Assembly (NCBI RefSeq): GCF_003596335.1
Contig: NZ_QZCH01000008.1
Coordinates: forward strand, 1 to 64,000
Source of the DNA: Motilimonas pumila
GTDB taxonomy: Bacteria > Pseudomonadota > Gammaproteobacteria > Enterobacterales > CBDFNC01
Reading direction: 5' to 3'
Length of the DNA: 64,000 nt
Within the stretch, counting starts at the first letter, position 1; every line of letters starts with the position of its first letter. The translations under genes were made by a program, and so were the position numbers. The notes beneath the pieces are model-generated. The model made no database searches. It saw only the letters and a program-made list of their open reading frames with translations, and was not told the DNA's origin. Shown one piece after another: positions 54,753-63,371 of the stretch.

Positions 54753-57059
54753 TTAGTCGTCGAAAAACAAGCCAATGGCGATACTGGCTTGTTCAATTAA
54801 AGGCATGTTTTCATGCAGTTGTTCAACACGTTTATACGTGTCTGAGCTGGAGTTTGAATCTTGCTCGGACTCATTTGAATCGATGCTGTTTAAATCTCCG
54901 CCCATCATCATCAATTGCAGCATTTCAGGGCTAAAACCACGACGACCTGATTGCGCGATGTCGGGGTTATCTTTGAACGGCTCTGGCAACATGGTTTCAT
55001 ATTCAACCAAGCCGGTTCCGAGTATGCCAATATTGAAGCTCGAGTTTCTTACGCCAAATGAGTTGATATCCGCTAAGGTATTTTCAATGCCTGCTAAGAA
55101 AACTCCGCCGGTCTCGTTATCACGAATAAACATGTATTTCAGGCATACATCTTGATCGTTTACTGTCGCTGTGTCCCCTTGGAATATAAATGCTTCCCCT
55201 CCTTGTGGGTATTCTGATGACAAGGTAACAGGGTAGCGTTCAATCAGATCATGGAAGTTAGGCTCTAGACCATCGGGTACGCTCACGAGGGCGAGTTGCT
55301 CTTTGATAGAGTCAATATTGTGGTTTAAGCCCACGTCCCCTCGGTCAAACTTATTGATGTTTTCTAGGATACTTTCTTCATTTGGGATGATGGGCTTGCC
55401 AGTATGGTCGGTATCTACTTGGCTGGTAAACTCGCTGTTATCTAAGAACTGCAAAGAGCCAAAAAACATTTGACCACCGCGGGAAAGGGTGACCTCTTTG
55501 TCATTGTTCATGTCATCTTTTCCGCCGTACTTAATTTGTTGTGAGTCACCCTCAATTTGACGAGGCGGCATGCTATTTAAAATAGCGTGCATTTCTTTTT
55601 GCACGCTCATTGGTAGCACGGTAGAAGATTTACCGCCGCCAACCCCTTTGCCTAAGAAAGTCAGGTTAGTGCTGTCACCAAAGTGCGACGGGCTTTGCCA
55701 TTCACCACGAGAGTTACTTAAATAGAAGCCGTGCAGCTCATATTTGCCTGATTCCCCTTCTATGTAGGCCAAACAACCGGTGCGCCCAGGCTTAATTTCA
55801 AAGGGCTCTGTCATGGCTAAGGTTTTGCCATTTTCCATTGTCATTGAAAATTTTGGCGTCAGGTGGCTGCTGTTGAGGTCATCACTGTCAATATCTGACA
55901 CTGGACACTCCACTTCATCGACATCTTGGGGAAACAGCTTGTCAATTTTATCCTGCTGCGTCACCGTGTAGTTTTGATGCTCTACCATGCTGGTATTATC
56001 AACAATCAGCTTTGCCGCATTCGCGTCTAAAATAGTGAGGTTGGTTGAAAGGTGGCCGTTAAAGGTAGCCACCTTTTGTTCGATAAGTTCGCCAATTTGC
56101 TCTTGGCTGAGGGCGCCGGCTTTGATGTCAAAGTCAGACATGACGCTGTCTTTAAGCCAAGTTTTCAATTCGGAATTAAAGTTGTCGGTTCCTTCTAGCT
56201 CACTAAAGTTTGGGCTGCCTGTATTACTAAAATAGTTGTTAAGGTGAGTGGTAGTGGTTTGTAAGTTGTCTTTCAGGGTGTCTAACTTATCTTTAACCAT
56301 TTGTTTGACTTCGTCTGGAGTCAGCTCATCAAGGCCAAACCGTTCTGCGCTGGTTAGCGCAGCTCTGACTTCTTTTTCAACGCCGGCGATGTCATCTTTA
56401 GACAGCATGTCGTAGCCCGTGAGGCCACTCATGCCTTCGCCATTGGTGCCACTGAAGAAGTTATTAATCGTGTCATTGGCGGCATCACGTTTGGCAATAA
56501 AGTTATCGACGGCCATTTGTGCCAACTGGGTTAACTCGTTTTGGTCCAGTACATTTTGGTGGGTATATGGCGAGCGTTCAATAATGCTAAACATGTCTTG
56601 TTGAATCGACTCTTTCTGTGAGTCAGTTAAGCCATACGCGCCATTCAGCGTGCTGAAGTTATTGCTGCCAGGTAAAAAATCTTCAATGGCTTCGTTATTT
56701 TTAAACATGATGGCTTCACCAATAACCATTGATAGGTTGTTGCCTGTCATTGAGCCTTTTGGGACCCCGTCACCTTTGACGTTATTAAACACTTGCTCGA
56801 TCATCTGTCTGTGTACTGGATTGTCTAATTTACTTTTAATTAGTTTCAGCATGGCATCACGGCCATTATCAATACGTTGATTGATGGTGCCTTGAGATTT
56901 AAATTTTGGCTCTTGGCCTACTTTCTCGTATACCGTGATGGTTGGTTGGGTAACCTTGTCTTGGGTTCGCGCTTGGTGGTTGGCATCTTGAAAATTATCG
57001 GCAAACTGTTTGATGTCTTCTAGCGTGGTCGTATTAGTCAGCGTAATTGAACTTGGCAT
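54753..57059 (-). CDS. Putative type III-secreted effector, no recognised domain
   Basis: A 768-residue soluble acidic protein. The N-terminus is rich in Ser, Thr and Asn (MPSSITLTNTTTLEDIKQF), the usual composition of type III export signals, and there is no Sec signal. Residues about 40-360 are helical. From about 390 on the sequence is beta-rich, with features such as GKGVGGGKSSTVLP near 470 and GGEAFIFQGDTATV near 630. I recognise no enzyme motif. The ATG at 57059 has AAGGAG upstream. It starts 11 bases after a CesT-type chaperone gene, the hallmark of an effector-chaperone pair. It could also be a cargo of a different system. Confidence 0.6.
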   Translation of the reverse strand: MPSSITLTNTTTLEDIKQFADNFQDANHQARTQDKVTQPTITVYEKVGQEPKFKSQGTINQRIDNGRDAMLKLIKSKLDNPVHRQMIEQVFNNVKGDGVPKGSMTGNNLSMVIGEAIMFKNNEAIEDFLPGSNNFSTLNGAYGLTDSQKESIQQDMFSIIERSPYTHQNVLDQNELTQLAQMAVDNFIAKRDAANDTINNFFSGTNGEGMSGLTGYDMLSKDDIAGVEKEVRAALTSAERFGLDELTPDEVKQMVKDKLDTLKDNLQTTTTHLNNYFSNTGSPNFSELEGTDNFNSELKTWLKDSVMSDFDIKAGALSQEQIGELIEQKVATFNGHLSTNLTILDANAAKLIVDNTSMVEHQNYTVTQQDKIDKLFPQDVDEVECPVSDIDSDDLNSSHLTPKFSMTMENGKTLAMTEPFEIKPGRTGCLAYIEGESGKYELHGFYLSNSRGEWQSPSHFGDSTNLTFLGKGVGGGKSSTVLPMSVQKEMHAILNSMPPRQIEGDSQQIKYGGKDDMNNDKEVTLSRGGQMFFGSLQFLDNSEFTSQVDTDHTGKPIIPNEESILENINKFDRGDVGLNHNIDSIKEQLALVSVPDGLEPNFHDLIERYPVTLSSEYPQGGEAFIFQGDTATVNDQDVCLKYMFIRDNETGGVFLAGIENTLADINSFGVRNSSFNIGILGTGLVEYETMLPEPFKDNPDIAQSGRRGFSPEMLQLMMMGGDLNSIDSNESEQDSNSSSDTYKRVEQLHENMPLIEQASIAIGLFFDD

Positions 57060-57070
57060 GATTATTCTCC

Positions 57071-57535
57071 TTAAACCCGAAACATTTCGGCCGCGATATG
57101 CTCATTGCTAGTAATGGTTTCTTCAGCTTCTTGTTGCACACTGCCGATAGCGAGTTTCCAGTAAGCATGCTTTTCTATGAAGTTTTGCAGCACCGCCTGT
57201 AGCTGTTGTACGTCGAGCTTTTCCAACGCTAAATCCACCATCATAATGGCGTCACCTTGTGGCTCTGACAGCGCCATTCTTACGCCACCTGTGGCCATAA
57301 ACTGGCTGTTATTTGCTAACAAGAGTTCTAAAACGGCCGTGCGGTCGCTACTGGCCGGTATGGTTAGCTCTGCGTAAAGGGTAAACCTGTCTTCTGCTTC
57401 GACGTATTGCAGAAAAATGGTCAAAGCGGAAGTTTCTACTTCCCACAAGTCTTCGCCGTGCAGGCGAATAGCGTCCGGCTCCATTACTGGGCCTAATTGT
57501 TGAAGCAAAGCGGTTGCGCGCGATAAATCTGCCAT
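57071..57535 (-). CDS. CesT-family type III secretion chaperone
   Basis: A 154-residue small acidic protein with the Tir-chaperone fold pattern: N-terminal helix (ATALLQQLG), strands (LWEVETSALTIFLQYVE, RFTLYAELTI), a helix with LELLLANNSQFMATGG, a strand (DAIMMVDLAL) and a last helix (LQAVLQNFIEKHAYWK). Class I chaperones of this type dimerise and bind the N-terminal region of a specific effector encoded next to them. The following 768-residue gene is therefore the likely client. The small inverted repeat ATCAAAC-TCG-GTTTGAT at 57637-57653 upstream may be regulatory. Confidence 0.8.
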   Translation of the reverse strand: MADLSRATALLQQLGPVMEPDAIRLHGEDLWEVETSALTIFLQYVEAEDRFTLYAELTIPASSDRTAVLELLLANNSQFMATGGVRMALSEPQGDAIMMVDLALEKLDVQQLQAVLQNFIEKHAYWKLAIGSVQQEAEETITSNEHIAAEMFRV

Positions 57536-57636
57536 TGTTGTGCCTTATATTTATTATTTGATTTTTTTGATGTGCGTTTGAGCATCAAGCTTAGGAAGCG
57601 AAAAAAGGTGCTGCTTTAGAAAAAAGTTGATTTTTT

Positions 57637-57653
57637 ATCAAACTCGGTTTGAT
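57637..57653. promoter_or_regulatory. Small palindrome upstream of the chaperone-effector operon
   Basis: ATCAAAC-TCG-GTTTGAT, perfect seven-base arms, in the 285-base interval shared with the divergent methyltransferase-like gene, so it may control either. Confidence 0.35.
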
Positions 57654-57850
57654 GGTGAAAAAAAGAATGGCTTATGTGCGCTGGGTCATGGCTCAGCCAC
57701 AAGGTGAATAGAGCACACGGTGGAAGTTTGAGCTAAAGCGCAAAATCAGGCCTTTCTCAAATTAATCTCAATATCTGTTGCTATAATTGTGTTGCTTCAT
57801 GATTTAGTAGTTGCCAAGGAATGGCACTCAAGCAGTATGAGAGTAGAGAT

Positions 57851-59218
57851 ATGGAATGTCCTAAGTCGCCCACCCATTTGGCGATTAACTTCGCAGGTTT
57901 GCTGTGTTCCCTTGCATCGATAATCTGGCTCAAGTATTACGGCCATTTATTGGTTATGGATCAATTATATATAGTGGTTGCTGGATTGGCATTGGCTGTG
58001 CCAATCATCGTAATGGAATTTATTTGGCTTAAACCCTACGCGAACCCTTCGGCTGGTTTAAATTTTACCCGTTCACATACCCAACACTCTGGCAGTTTCA
58101 CGCGTACCCTCGTTAAGCTATTAGGGTTGGGCGTGTGTTTTGCATTTGTGGCTTTTATTTATTGGTTATTCCCGGAATATCGCGGCGGCTACTACGACCG
58201 TTTTTTTGATATTGCGCGTTACGCGCTATTAATGCTGGTGATTTTGGCGCTGCCTTACTTTTATTGGGTAGATCGCGCCATGGTGGCGCCAAAAGACAGC
58301 TACTGGCAATTAGGCATGTTGTGTTTAGGGCAAGCGCAATATGTTAATTGGAAAAGCATTGTGCAGTTGTTACTTGGCTGGACAGTAAAGCTGTTCTTTT
58401 TGCCTTTGATGTTTATTTACGCCAGTAACAATTTAAACCTTATCATTGAACAAGACTTTAACGCTTTGTGGCACTGGCAAGCCCCTTTTAGTGCTCGTCA
58501 CTCCCTTAACATCTACCAGTTTTTTAATAATTTTTTATTTTACATCGACCTGCTTTTTGTCACTGTTGGCTACTGTTGCACTTTTCGTCTATTTGATTCC
58601 CATATTCGCTCAACCGAACCTACTTTTTTGGGGTGGGTGGTTGCTCTTTTGTGTTATCAGCCATTCTGGGGGGCGGTATTTGGCTCACTTTATATCAGTT
58701 ACAGTTCAGGTCAGGACTGGAGCAATCACTTTTGGCAAAGTCCTAATCTACACTTTTTATACGCCATAGTTATTTTGGCTCTAGTAGTGATTTACGTCTG
58801 GGCCAGCATGGCTTTTGGCATTCGTTTTTCGAATTTGACCCATCGTGGCATTTTAACTAATGGCCCGTTCCGGTATACCAAACACCCAGCGTACATCAGT
58901 AAGAACTTATCTTGGTGGCTGATTTTTATGCCGTTTCTGGTAGCACCCGAATTCGACGATAAGATCAGGCTGAGCCTACTGCTATTACTGCAAAACCTGG
59001 TCTACTTTATGCGGGCTCGCACCGAAGAAAAGCACCTTTCTCAAGATCCTGATTACGTAGCCTACGCCCAGTTTATTGAACAAAAAGGCTGCTTCGCATG
59101 GGTGGGAAGCGCGTTGCCAATTTTAAAATTTAAACCCGGCCACCTATTTAACCTTGATGAAAAAGATCAGCGGCAAGCTCATGCAGGTGATGCCGCAAGG
59201 GCCAAAGACGCAGGGTAA
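57851..59218 (+). CDS. Isoprenylcysteine methyltransferase-like membrane protein
   Basis: About 455 residues with roughly nine or ten membrane spans. The C-terminal region (TNGPFRYTKHPAYISKNLSWW, later RTEEKHLSQDPDYVAYAQ) has the SAM-binding signature of the ICMT/phospholipid methyltransferase family. The long N-terminal membrane region distinguishes it from short ICMT proteins. The substrate is unknown; a lipid or prenylated molecule is likely. The frame opens at 57821, but MECPKSPTHLAIN at 57851 fits the family start. Confidence 0.75.
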   Translation: MECPKSPTHLAINFAGLLCSLASIIWLKYYGHLLVMDQLYIVVAGLALAVPIIVMEFIWLKPYANPSAGLNFTRSHTQHSGSFTRTLVKLLGLGVCFAFVAFIYWLFPEYRGGYYDRFFDIARYALLMLVILALPYFYWVDRAMVAPKDSYWQLGMLCLGQAQYVNWKSIVQLLLGWTVKLFFLPLMFIYASNNLNLIIEQDFNALWHWQAPFSARHSLNIYQFFNNFLFYIDLLFVTVGYCCTFRLFDSHIRSTEPTFLGWVVALLCYQPFWGAVFGSLYISYSSGQDWSNHFWQSPNLHFLYAIVILALVVIYVWASMAFGIRFSNLTHRGILTNGPFRYTKHPAYISKNLSWWLIFMPFLVAPEFDDKIRLSLLLLLQNLVYFMRARTEEKHLSQDPDYVAYAQFIEQKGCFAWVGSALPILKFKPGHLFNLDEKDQRQAHAGDAARAKDAG

Positions 59219-59306
59219 AGGATTTCAGCCGCTGCAGCATGCACTGGCTGAAGTAAACCACAAGCTTGACTTGTGAAATTGATATAAATGGACAAAGGAA
59301 ATCAAT

Positions 59307-61103
59307 ATGGAAATGAAATTAATTCCTGCGGCTTTGCTGGCTGCTGGACTGTTTTCAACCAATGCGTTTGCGCTAGATTGTAGCAATATCGCGCAGTGGG
59401 ACAGCGCCACTATTTACACTGGTGGTGATCAAGTACAGCAAGATGGTAAAGCATATAAAGCTGCTTGGTGGACTCAAGGAAATAGCCCGGCTACAAACAA
59501 CGGTCAATGGACTGTGTGGGGCATTGGTGAAATGTGTGATGGCGGCTCGTCTAGCTCAAGCAGCTCTTCAAGTTCATCTAGCTCATCCAGTTCAAGTAGC
59601 TCATCAAGCTCAAGCAGTTCTTCTGGTTCAACCAGCTCTTCTTCTGGCGGCAGCAGTTCAAGCAGCTCTTCAAGCTCTTCGGGTGGCACAGGTGGTACAG
59701 GCGAGTGTGGCAATCCTGAATACGTGGCGGGTACGCAATACCAAGCTGGTGATATGGTAGACAATGCCGGCTACGCTTACACCTGTAACATTGGTGGTTG
59801 GTGTTCTTCAAAAGCTGAATGGGCTTATGCGCCGGGTACAGGTGCACACTGGCAAGACGCTTGGTCTCAAGGCCAAATGTGTGACGGTGGCAGTTCAAGC
59901 TCAAGCAGCTCAAGCAGCTCAAGCAGTTCAAGCAGTTCAAGCGGCTCAACCAGCTCATCTAGCTCAAGTGGCTCTACGAGTTCATCAAGCTCTTCGAGCT
60001 CAAGCGGTTCGACCAGCTCTTCAAGCTCAAGCAGTTCTTCTGGCGCATCAAGCAGCTCGTCTTCTAGCTCTTCAGGCGGCACATTACCGAGCAACAAATT
60101 ACCTAAACGTACCCTAGTAGGTTACTGGCACAACTTCGATAATGGTTCTGGCTACATTCGTCTAGAGAATGTGTCAAAAGATTGGGACGTGATTAACCTG
60201 TCATTCGCAGAAAATAAGCGTGGCGGTCAAGAAGGTGAAGTTGAATTTGAACTTTGTCCGATTGGTTGTACCAATGTTGAAACCGAAGCGGAATTTAAAG
60301 CGTCGGTAGCAGCACTGCAAGCACAAGGTAAAATCATCAACATTTCTTTGGGCGGCGCTAATGCGCATATCTCTCTAGATACACCATTAGCGCGTGATAA
60401 CTTCATCCGCACTATGGGTGAAATCATTGCGAAATATAACCTGAACGGTCTAGACATTGACCTCGAAGGTGGCTCAATGAATATGACTGCCGGTGATAAA
60501 GTACAAGTAGCTAAAACACCTGCCATTGTTTACATGATTGAAGCCGTGCATGCACTTAAAGCCCGTTTTGGTGAGAACTTCATCTTAACCATGGCCCCTG
60601 AAACGGCTTATGTGCAAGGTGGTTTCCAAAACTTTGGCGGCATCTGGGGTGCTTACTTACCACTGATCCACGGTCTACGTGACGACTTAGATCTATTGCA
60701 CGTGCAGCATTACAACACTGGCTCATTAACCGGTGCTGACGGTGTGATTTACTTCCCTGGTACGACGGACTTCCACGTGGCACTTAGCGACATGATGATC
60801 ACAGGTTTCCAAGCAGGTGGCGGCAACGATCCACAAAACTACTTCCCGGGTCTGCGCGACGACCAAATGGCGTACGGTTTACCATCAGGTAAGAGCTCTG
60901 CATCAAGTGGCTTCACTTCTACTCAAGCTGCGCAAGATGCGGTGAGCTGTTTAGTGAGCTTAACTAAATGTGGTAACTATGTACCAGCACAAGCACGTCC
61001 AAACTTCCGTGGTTTAATGACATGGTCAATTAACTGGGATGAGTTTGACGGTTTCAACTTCTCGAAACCACACCGTGCCTTCCTAGATACTTTACCGCAA
61101 TAA
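59307..61103 (+). CDS. Secreted GH18 chitinase with two carbohydrate-binding modules
   Basis: A 598-residue secreted enzyme. Signal peptide cleaved after AFA (about residue 22); CBM5/12-like module 1 (about 24-75, AWWTQGNSPA); poly-serine linker (about 80-130); a second chitin-binding-like module (about 133-193, with Cys pairs and QDAWSQGQMC); a longer poly-serine linker (about 195-265); GH18 domain with NGLDIDLEGG (Asp383, Asp385, acid Glu387). It cleaves chitin outside the cell. Glycine- and threonine-broken serine tracts are built from varied TCN/AGC codons. Two possible ATGs at residues 1 and 3; AAAGGAAAT precedes the first. Confidence 0.93.
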   Translation: MEMKLIPAALLAAGLFSTNAFALDCSNIAQWDSATIYTGGDQVQQDGKAYKAAWWTQGNSPATNNGQWTVWGIGEMCDGGSSSSSSSSSSSSSSSSSSSSSSSSSSGSTSSSSGGSSSSSSSSSSGGTGGTGECGNPEYVAGTQYQAGDMVDNAGYAYTCNIGGWCSSKAEWAYAPGTGAHWQDAWSQGQMCDGGSSSSSSSSSSSSSSSSSGSTSSSSSSGSTSSSSSSSSSGSTSSSSSSSSSGASSSSSSSSSGGTLPSNKLPKRTLVGYWHNFDNGSGYIRLENVSKDWDVINLSFAENKRGGQEGEVEFELCPIGCTNVETEAEFKASVAALQAQGKIINISLGGANAHISLDTPLARDNFIRTMGEIIAKYNLNGLDIDLEGGSMNMTAGDKVQVAKTPAIVYMIEAVHALKARFGENFILTMAPETAYVQGGFQNFGGIWGAYLPLIHGLRDDLDLLHVQHYNTGSLTGADGVIYFPGTTDFHVALSDMMITGFQAGGGNDPQNYFPGLRDDQMAYGLPSGKSSASSGFTSTQAAQDAVSCLVSLTKCGNYVPAQARPNFRGLMTWSINWDEFDGFNFSKPHRAFLDTLPQ

Positions 61104-61129
61104 TCCTTTATTCCGAGTAAAGACTCTCA

Positions 61130-61162
61130 AAAGCCATGCGGCTCTGCCCATGGCTTTTTTTA
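61130..61162 (+). terminator. Terminator of the chitinase gene
   Basis: AAAGCCATG/CATGGCTTT stem, ten-base loop, followed by TTTTTATCC, 26 bases past the stop. Confidence 0.85.
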
Positions 61163-61329
61163 TCCTGGCTTATTAATGCAACCCCTCTATGTTTACCCTT
61201 AGCGATGTTGAAATGGTGTGACTTGCGCCAAGACTTGACCATGCAACTACGAATACTGGATTAAAGACTGGATATTTACCCAGTTGTTTTTTATGCTACT
61301 GATAATTTACCTGAGCAGAAGAAGATAAC

Positions 61330-61944
61330 GTGATTGGACGACTAAGAGGTGCGCTGTTAGAAAAACAAGCGCCAGACGTATTGATTGAAGTGGCGGGCGT
61401 TGGCTATGAAGTGCAAATGCCGATGAGCTCTTTTTATCACTTACCAGAAGCCGGCCAAGAAGCCATTATCTATACCCACTTTGTGGTGCGAGAAGACGCG
61501 CAACTGTTATATGGCTTTGCTGATAAACTGGAACGGGCGATGTTTCGTGAACTTATAAAAGTCAACGGTGTTGGGCCCAAGTTAGCGCTTGCTATCTTAT
61601 CAGGTATGTCTGCCAATCAATTTGTGCAATGCATCGAAAACAATGATGTGACGGGCTTAGTTAAACTGCCAGGAGTGGGCAAGAAAACGGCTGAACGCCT
61701 GCTGGTGGAAATGAAAGACAGGCTAAAAGGTTGGGTTGGCGTAGACTTGTTTAACCCAGATACCCGCCCTGTTGATGAGCCAGTGATGACCATGGCCAGT
61801 GATGCTAAATCGGAAGCTATCAGCGCTTTAGTTGCGCTAGGTTATAAAGGTAACCAAGCAGAAAAAATGGTGAAACAAATTTATCAAGCGGACATGAGCA
61901 GTGAAGTTTTGATCCGTGACGCACTAAGGGCAATGGCCTCATGA
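61330..61944 (+). CDS. ruvA: Holliday junction DNA helicase subunit RuvA
   Basis: A 204-residue protein that binds the four-way junction and loads RuvB. N-terminal OB domain ([13 protein letters not shown]), two helix-hairpin-helix motifs ([15 protein letters not shown] and [15 protein letters not shown]), and the C-terminal RuvB-binding helix bundle. Starts with GTG. Overlaps ruvB by ATGA. Its usual upstream neighbour ruvC is about 26.7 kb away. Confidence 0.96.
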   Translation: MIGRLRGALLEKQAPDVLIEVAGVGYEVQMPMSSFYHLPEAGQEAIIYTHFVVREDAQLLYGFADKLERAMFRELIKVNGVGPKLALAILSGMSANQFVQCIENNDVTGLVKLPGVGKKTAERLLVEMKDRLKGWVGVDLFNPDTRPVDEPVMTMASDAKSEAISALVALGYKGNQAEKMVKQIYQADMSSEVLIRDALRAMAS

Positions 61945-62948
61945 TTGAAGCAGATAGACTGATTAGCGCTGAACCGCAAAACTTTGAAGAGCAAGTCGAC
62001 CGCGCCATTAGGCCCAAATTGTTGGATGATTATACCGGTCAAGATCATGTTAAAACGCAAATGAAAATCTTCATCGAAGCGGCCCGAAGACGGGAAGACG
62101 CTTTGGATCATTTACTTATCTTTGGCCCTCCGGGTTTAGGTAAAACCACTTTAGCCAATATTGTGGCTAACGAGTTAGACGTAAATATCAAAACCACCTC
62201 GGGCCCGGTGCTGGAAAAAGCCGGCGACTTGGCCGCGCTGCTAACCAATTTAGAACCCAATGACGTCTTGTTTATCGATGAAATACATCGATTGAGCCCC
62301 GTGGTAGAAGAGATCCTTTACCCTGCGATGGAGGATTACCAACTCGATATCATGATTGGGGAAGGGCCGGCAGCACGTTCAATCAAATTAGATTTACCGC
62401 CATTTACCTTAGTTGGCGCGACCACACGCGCGGGCTCTTTAACATCACCATTACGCGACCGCTTCGGTATCGTACAAAGGCTTGAGTTTTATGATGTCGA
62501 CTCGTTGACAAAAATTGTTAGCCGCAGCGCCGACTATTTGGCTTTAAATATGGATGAAGCCGCTTGCCATGAAGTTGCGCGGCGCTCACGAGGGACCCCT
62601 CGTATTGCTAATCGCTTGTTAAGGCGTGTGCGCGACTTTGCTGAAGTGAAACACGCGGGTGTGATAAATCAAAGTGCGGCCTGCAGCGCCCTAGACATGC
62701 TTGAAGTAGACCAACAAGGCTTTGATTATATGGACCGCAAGTTACTTGAAGCCATCATCGATAAGTTTATGGGCGGCCCTGTTGGTTTAGATAACTTAGC
62801 GGCTGCCATTGGCGAAGAAAAAGAAACCATTGAAGACGTGCTGGAGCCATTTTTAATTCAACAAGGCTTCTTACAACGCACGCCAAGAGGGCGCATTGCC
62901 ACTGACCGAGCTTATTTGCACCTCGATTACCAGCGACCAGAGTCCTAG
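61941..62948 (+). CDS. ruvB: Holliday junction branch-migration ATPase RuvB
   Basis: A 335-residue AAA+ motor that drives branch migration. Walker [10 protein letters not shown], Walker [10 protein letters not shown], sensor GATTRAG, arginine-finger region SPLRDRFG and the C-terminal winged helix ([13 protein letters not shown]) are all present. Translationally coupled to ruvA. Confidence 0.97.
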   Translation: MIEADRLISAEPQNFEEQVDRAIRPKLLDDYTGQDHVKTQMKIFIEAARRREDALDHLLIFGPPGLGKTTLANIVANELDVNIKTTSGPVLEKAGDLAALLTNLEPNDVLFIDEIHRLSPVVEEILYPAMEDYQLDIMIGEGPAARSIKLDLPPFTLVGATTRAGSLTSPLRDRFGIVQRLEFYDVDSLTKIVSRSADYLALNMDEAACHEVARRSRGTPRIANRLLRRVRDFAEVKHAGVINQSAACSALDMLEVDQQGFDYMDRKLLEAIIDKFMGGPVGLDNLAAAIGEEKETIEDVLEPFLIQQGFLQRTPRGRIATDRAYLHLDYQRPES

Positions 62949-63371
62949 TTTCTCCCTTAATCGTGTCTCTTCTGAAGGCTTAAATACACCTTATTAGGGC
63001 TGTGTTTAAGCCTGGTTCAGCAAGGTTAGTTGAACTTGTTCAAGGCTTTACGCATTTTTACTTAATTCCTTTACCACTGCTTGGCCCCATGGGGTATAGT
63101 AAGTTAGCGGATATTGAGTTTTATTTTAGTTGTTTATCAATGAGTCTTATCAGCCACTAGAATGAGATTTGCACAAGTTTTAACCCGATTTAACTAAGAC
63201 CTTGTTACTAAGTTAAATTTGTTTAATTTTGTTGTATTTTTTGAACTTAAATCAAACTCAAGTTACATATTCTTTGATATTTAACTGACGGCTACGAGCC
63301 GCAGTGATATAACACAGATTACAAAAATTAGTTGCAGTCTAACTTTGGCTGCATGTTAGGAGAGAGAGTTA
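62949..63371. other. Intergenic region between ruvB and tolQ
   Basis: About 420 bases, AT-rich in its second half, likely holding the tol promoter. The ybgC gene found here in many gammaproteobacteria is absent. No other gene or RNA was seen. Confidence 0.5.

Noticed and set aside
54451..54756. Plus-strand open frame of 101 codons between the response regulator and the effector gene
   Set aside because: It overlaps the start of the regulator and the effector terminator, has no ribosome site and a composition unlike a protein.
59541..60081. Repeat array resembling a CRISPR or tandem satellite
   Set aside because: The repeats lie wholly inside a protein-coding serine linker and have no regular repeat-spacer unit.
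59504..60117. Long open frames in other phases over the chitinase serine linkers (Leu/Glu-rich on the minus strand, Ala/Val/Gln-rich on the plus strand)
   Set aside because: They are by-products of the repetitive serine codons, have low-complexity products and no ribosome sites.
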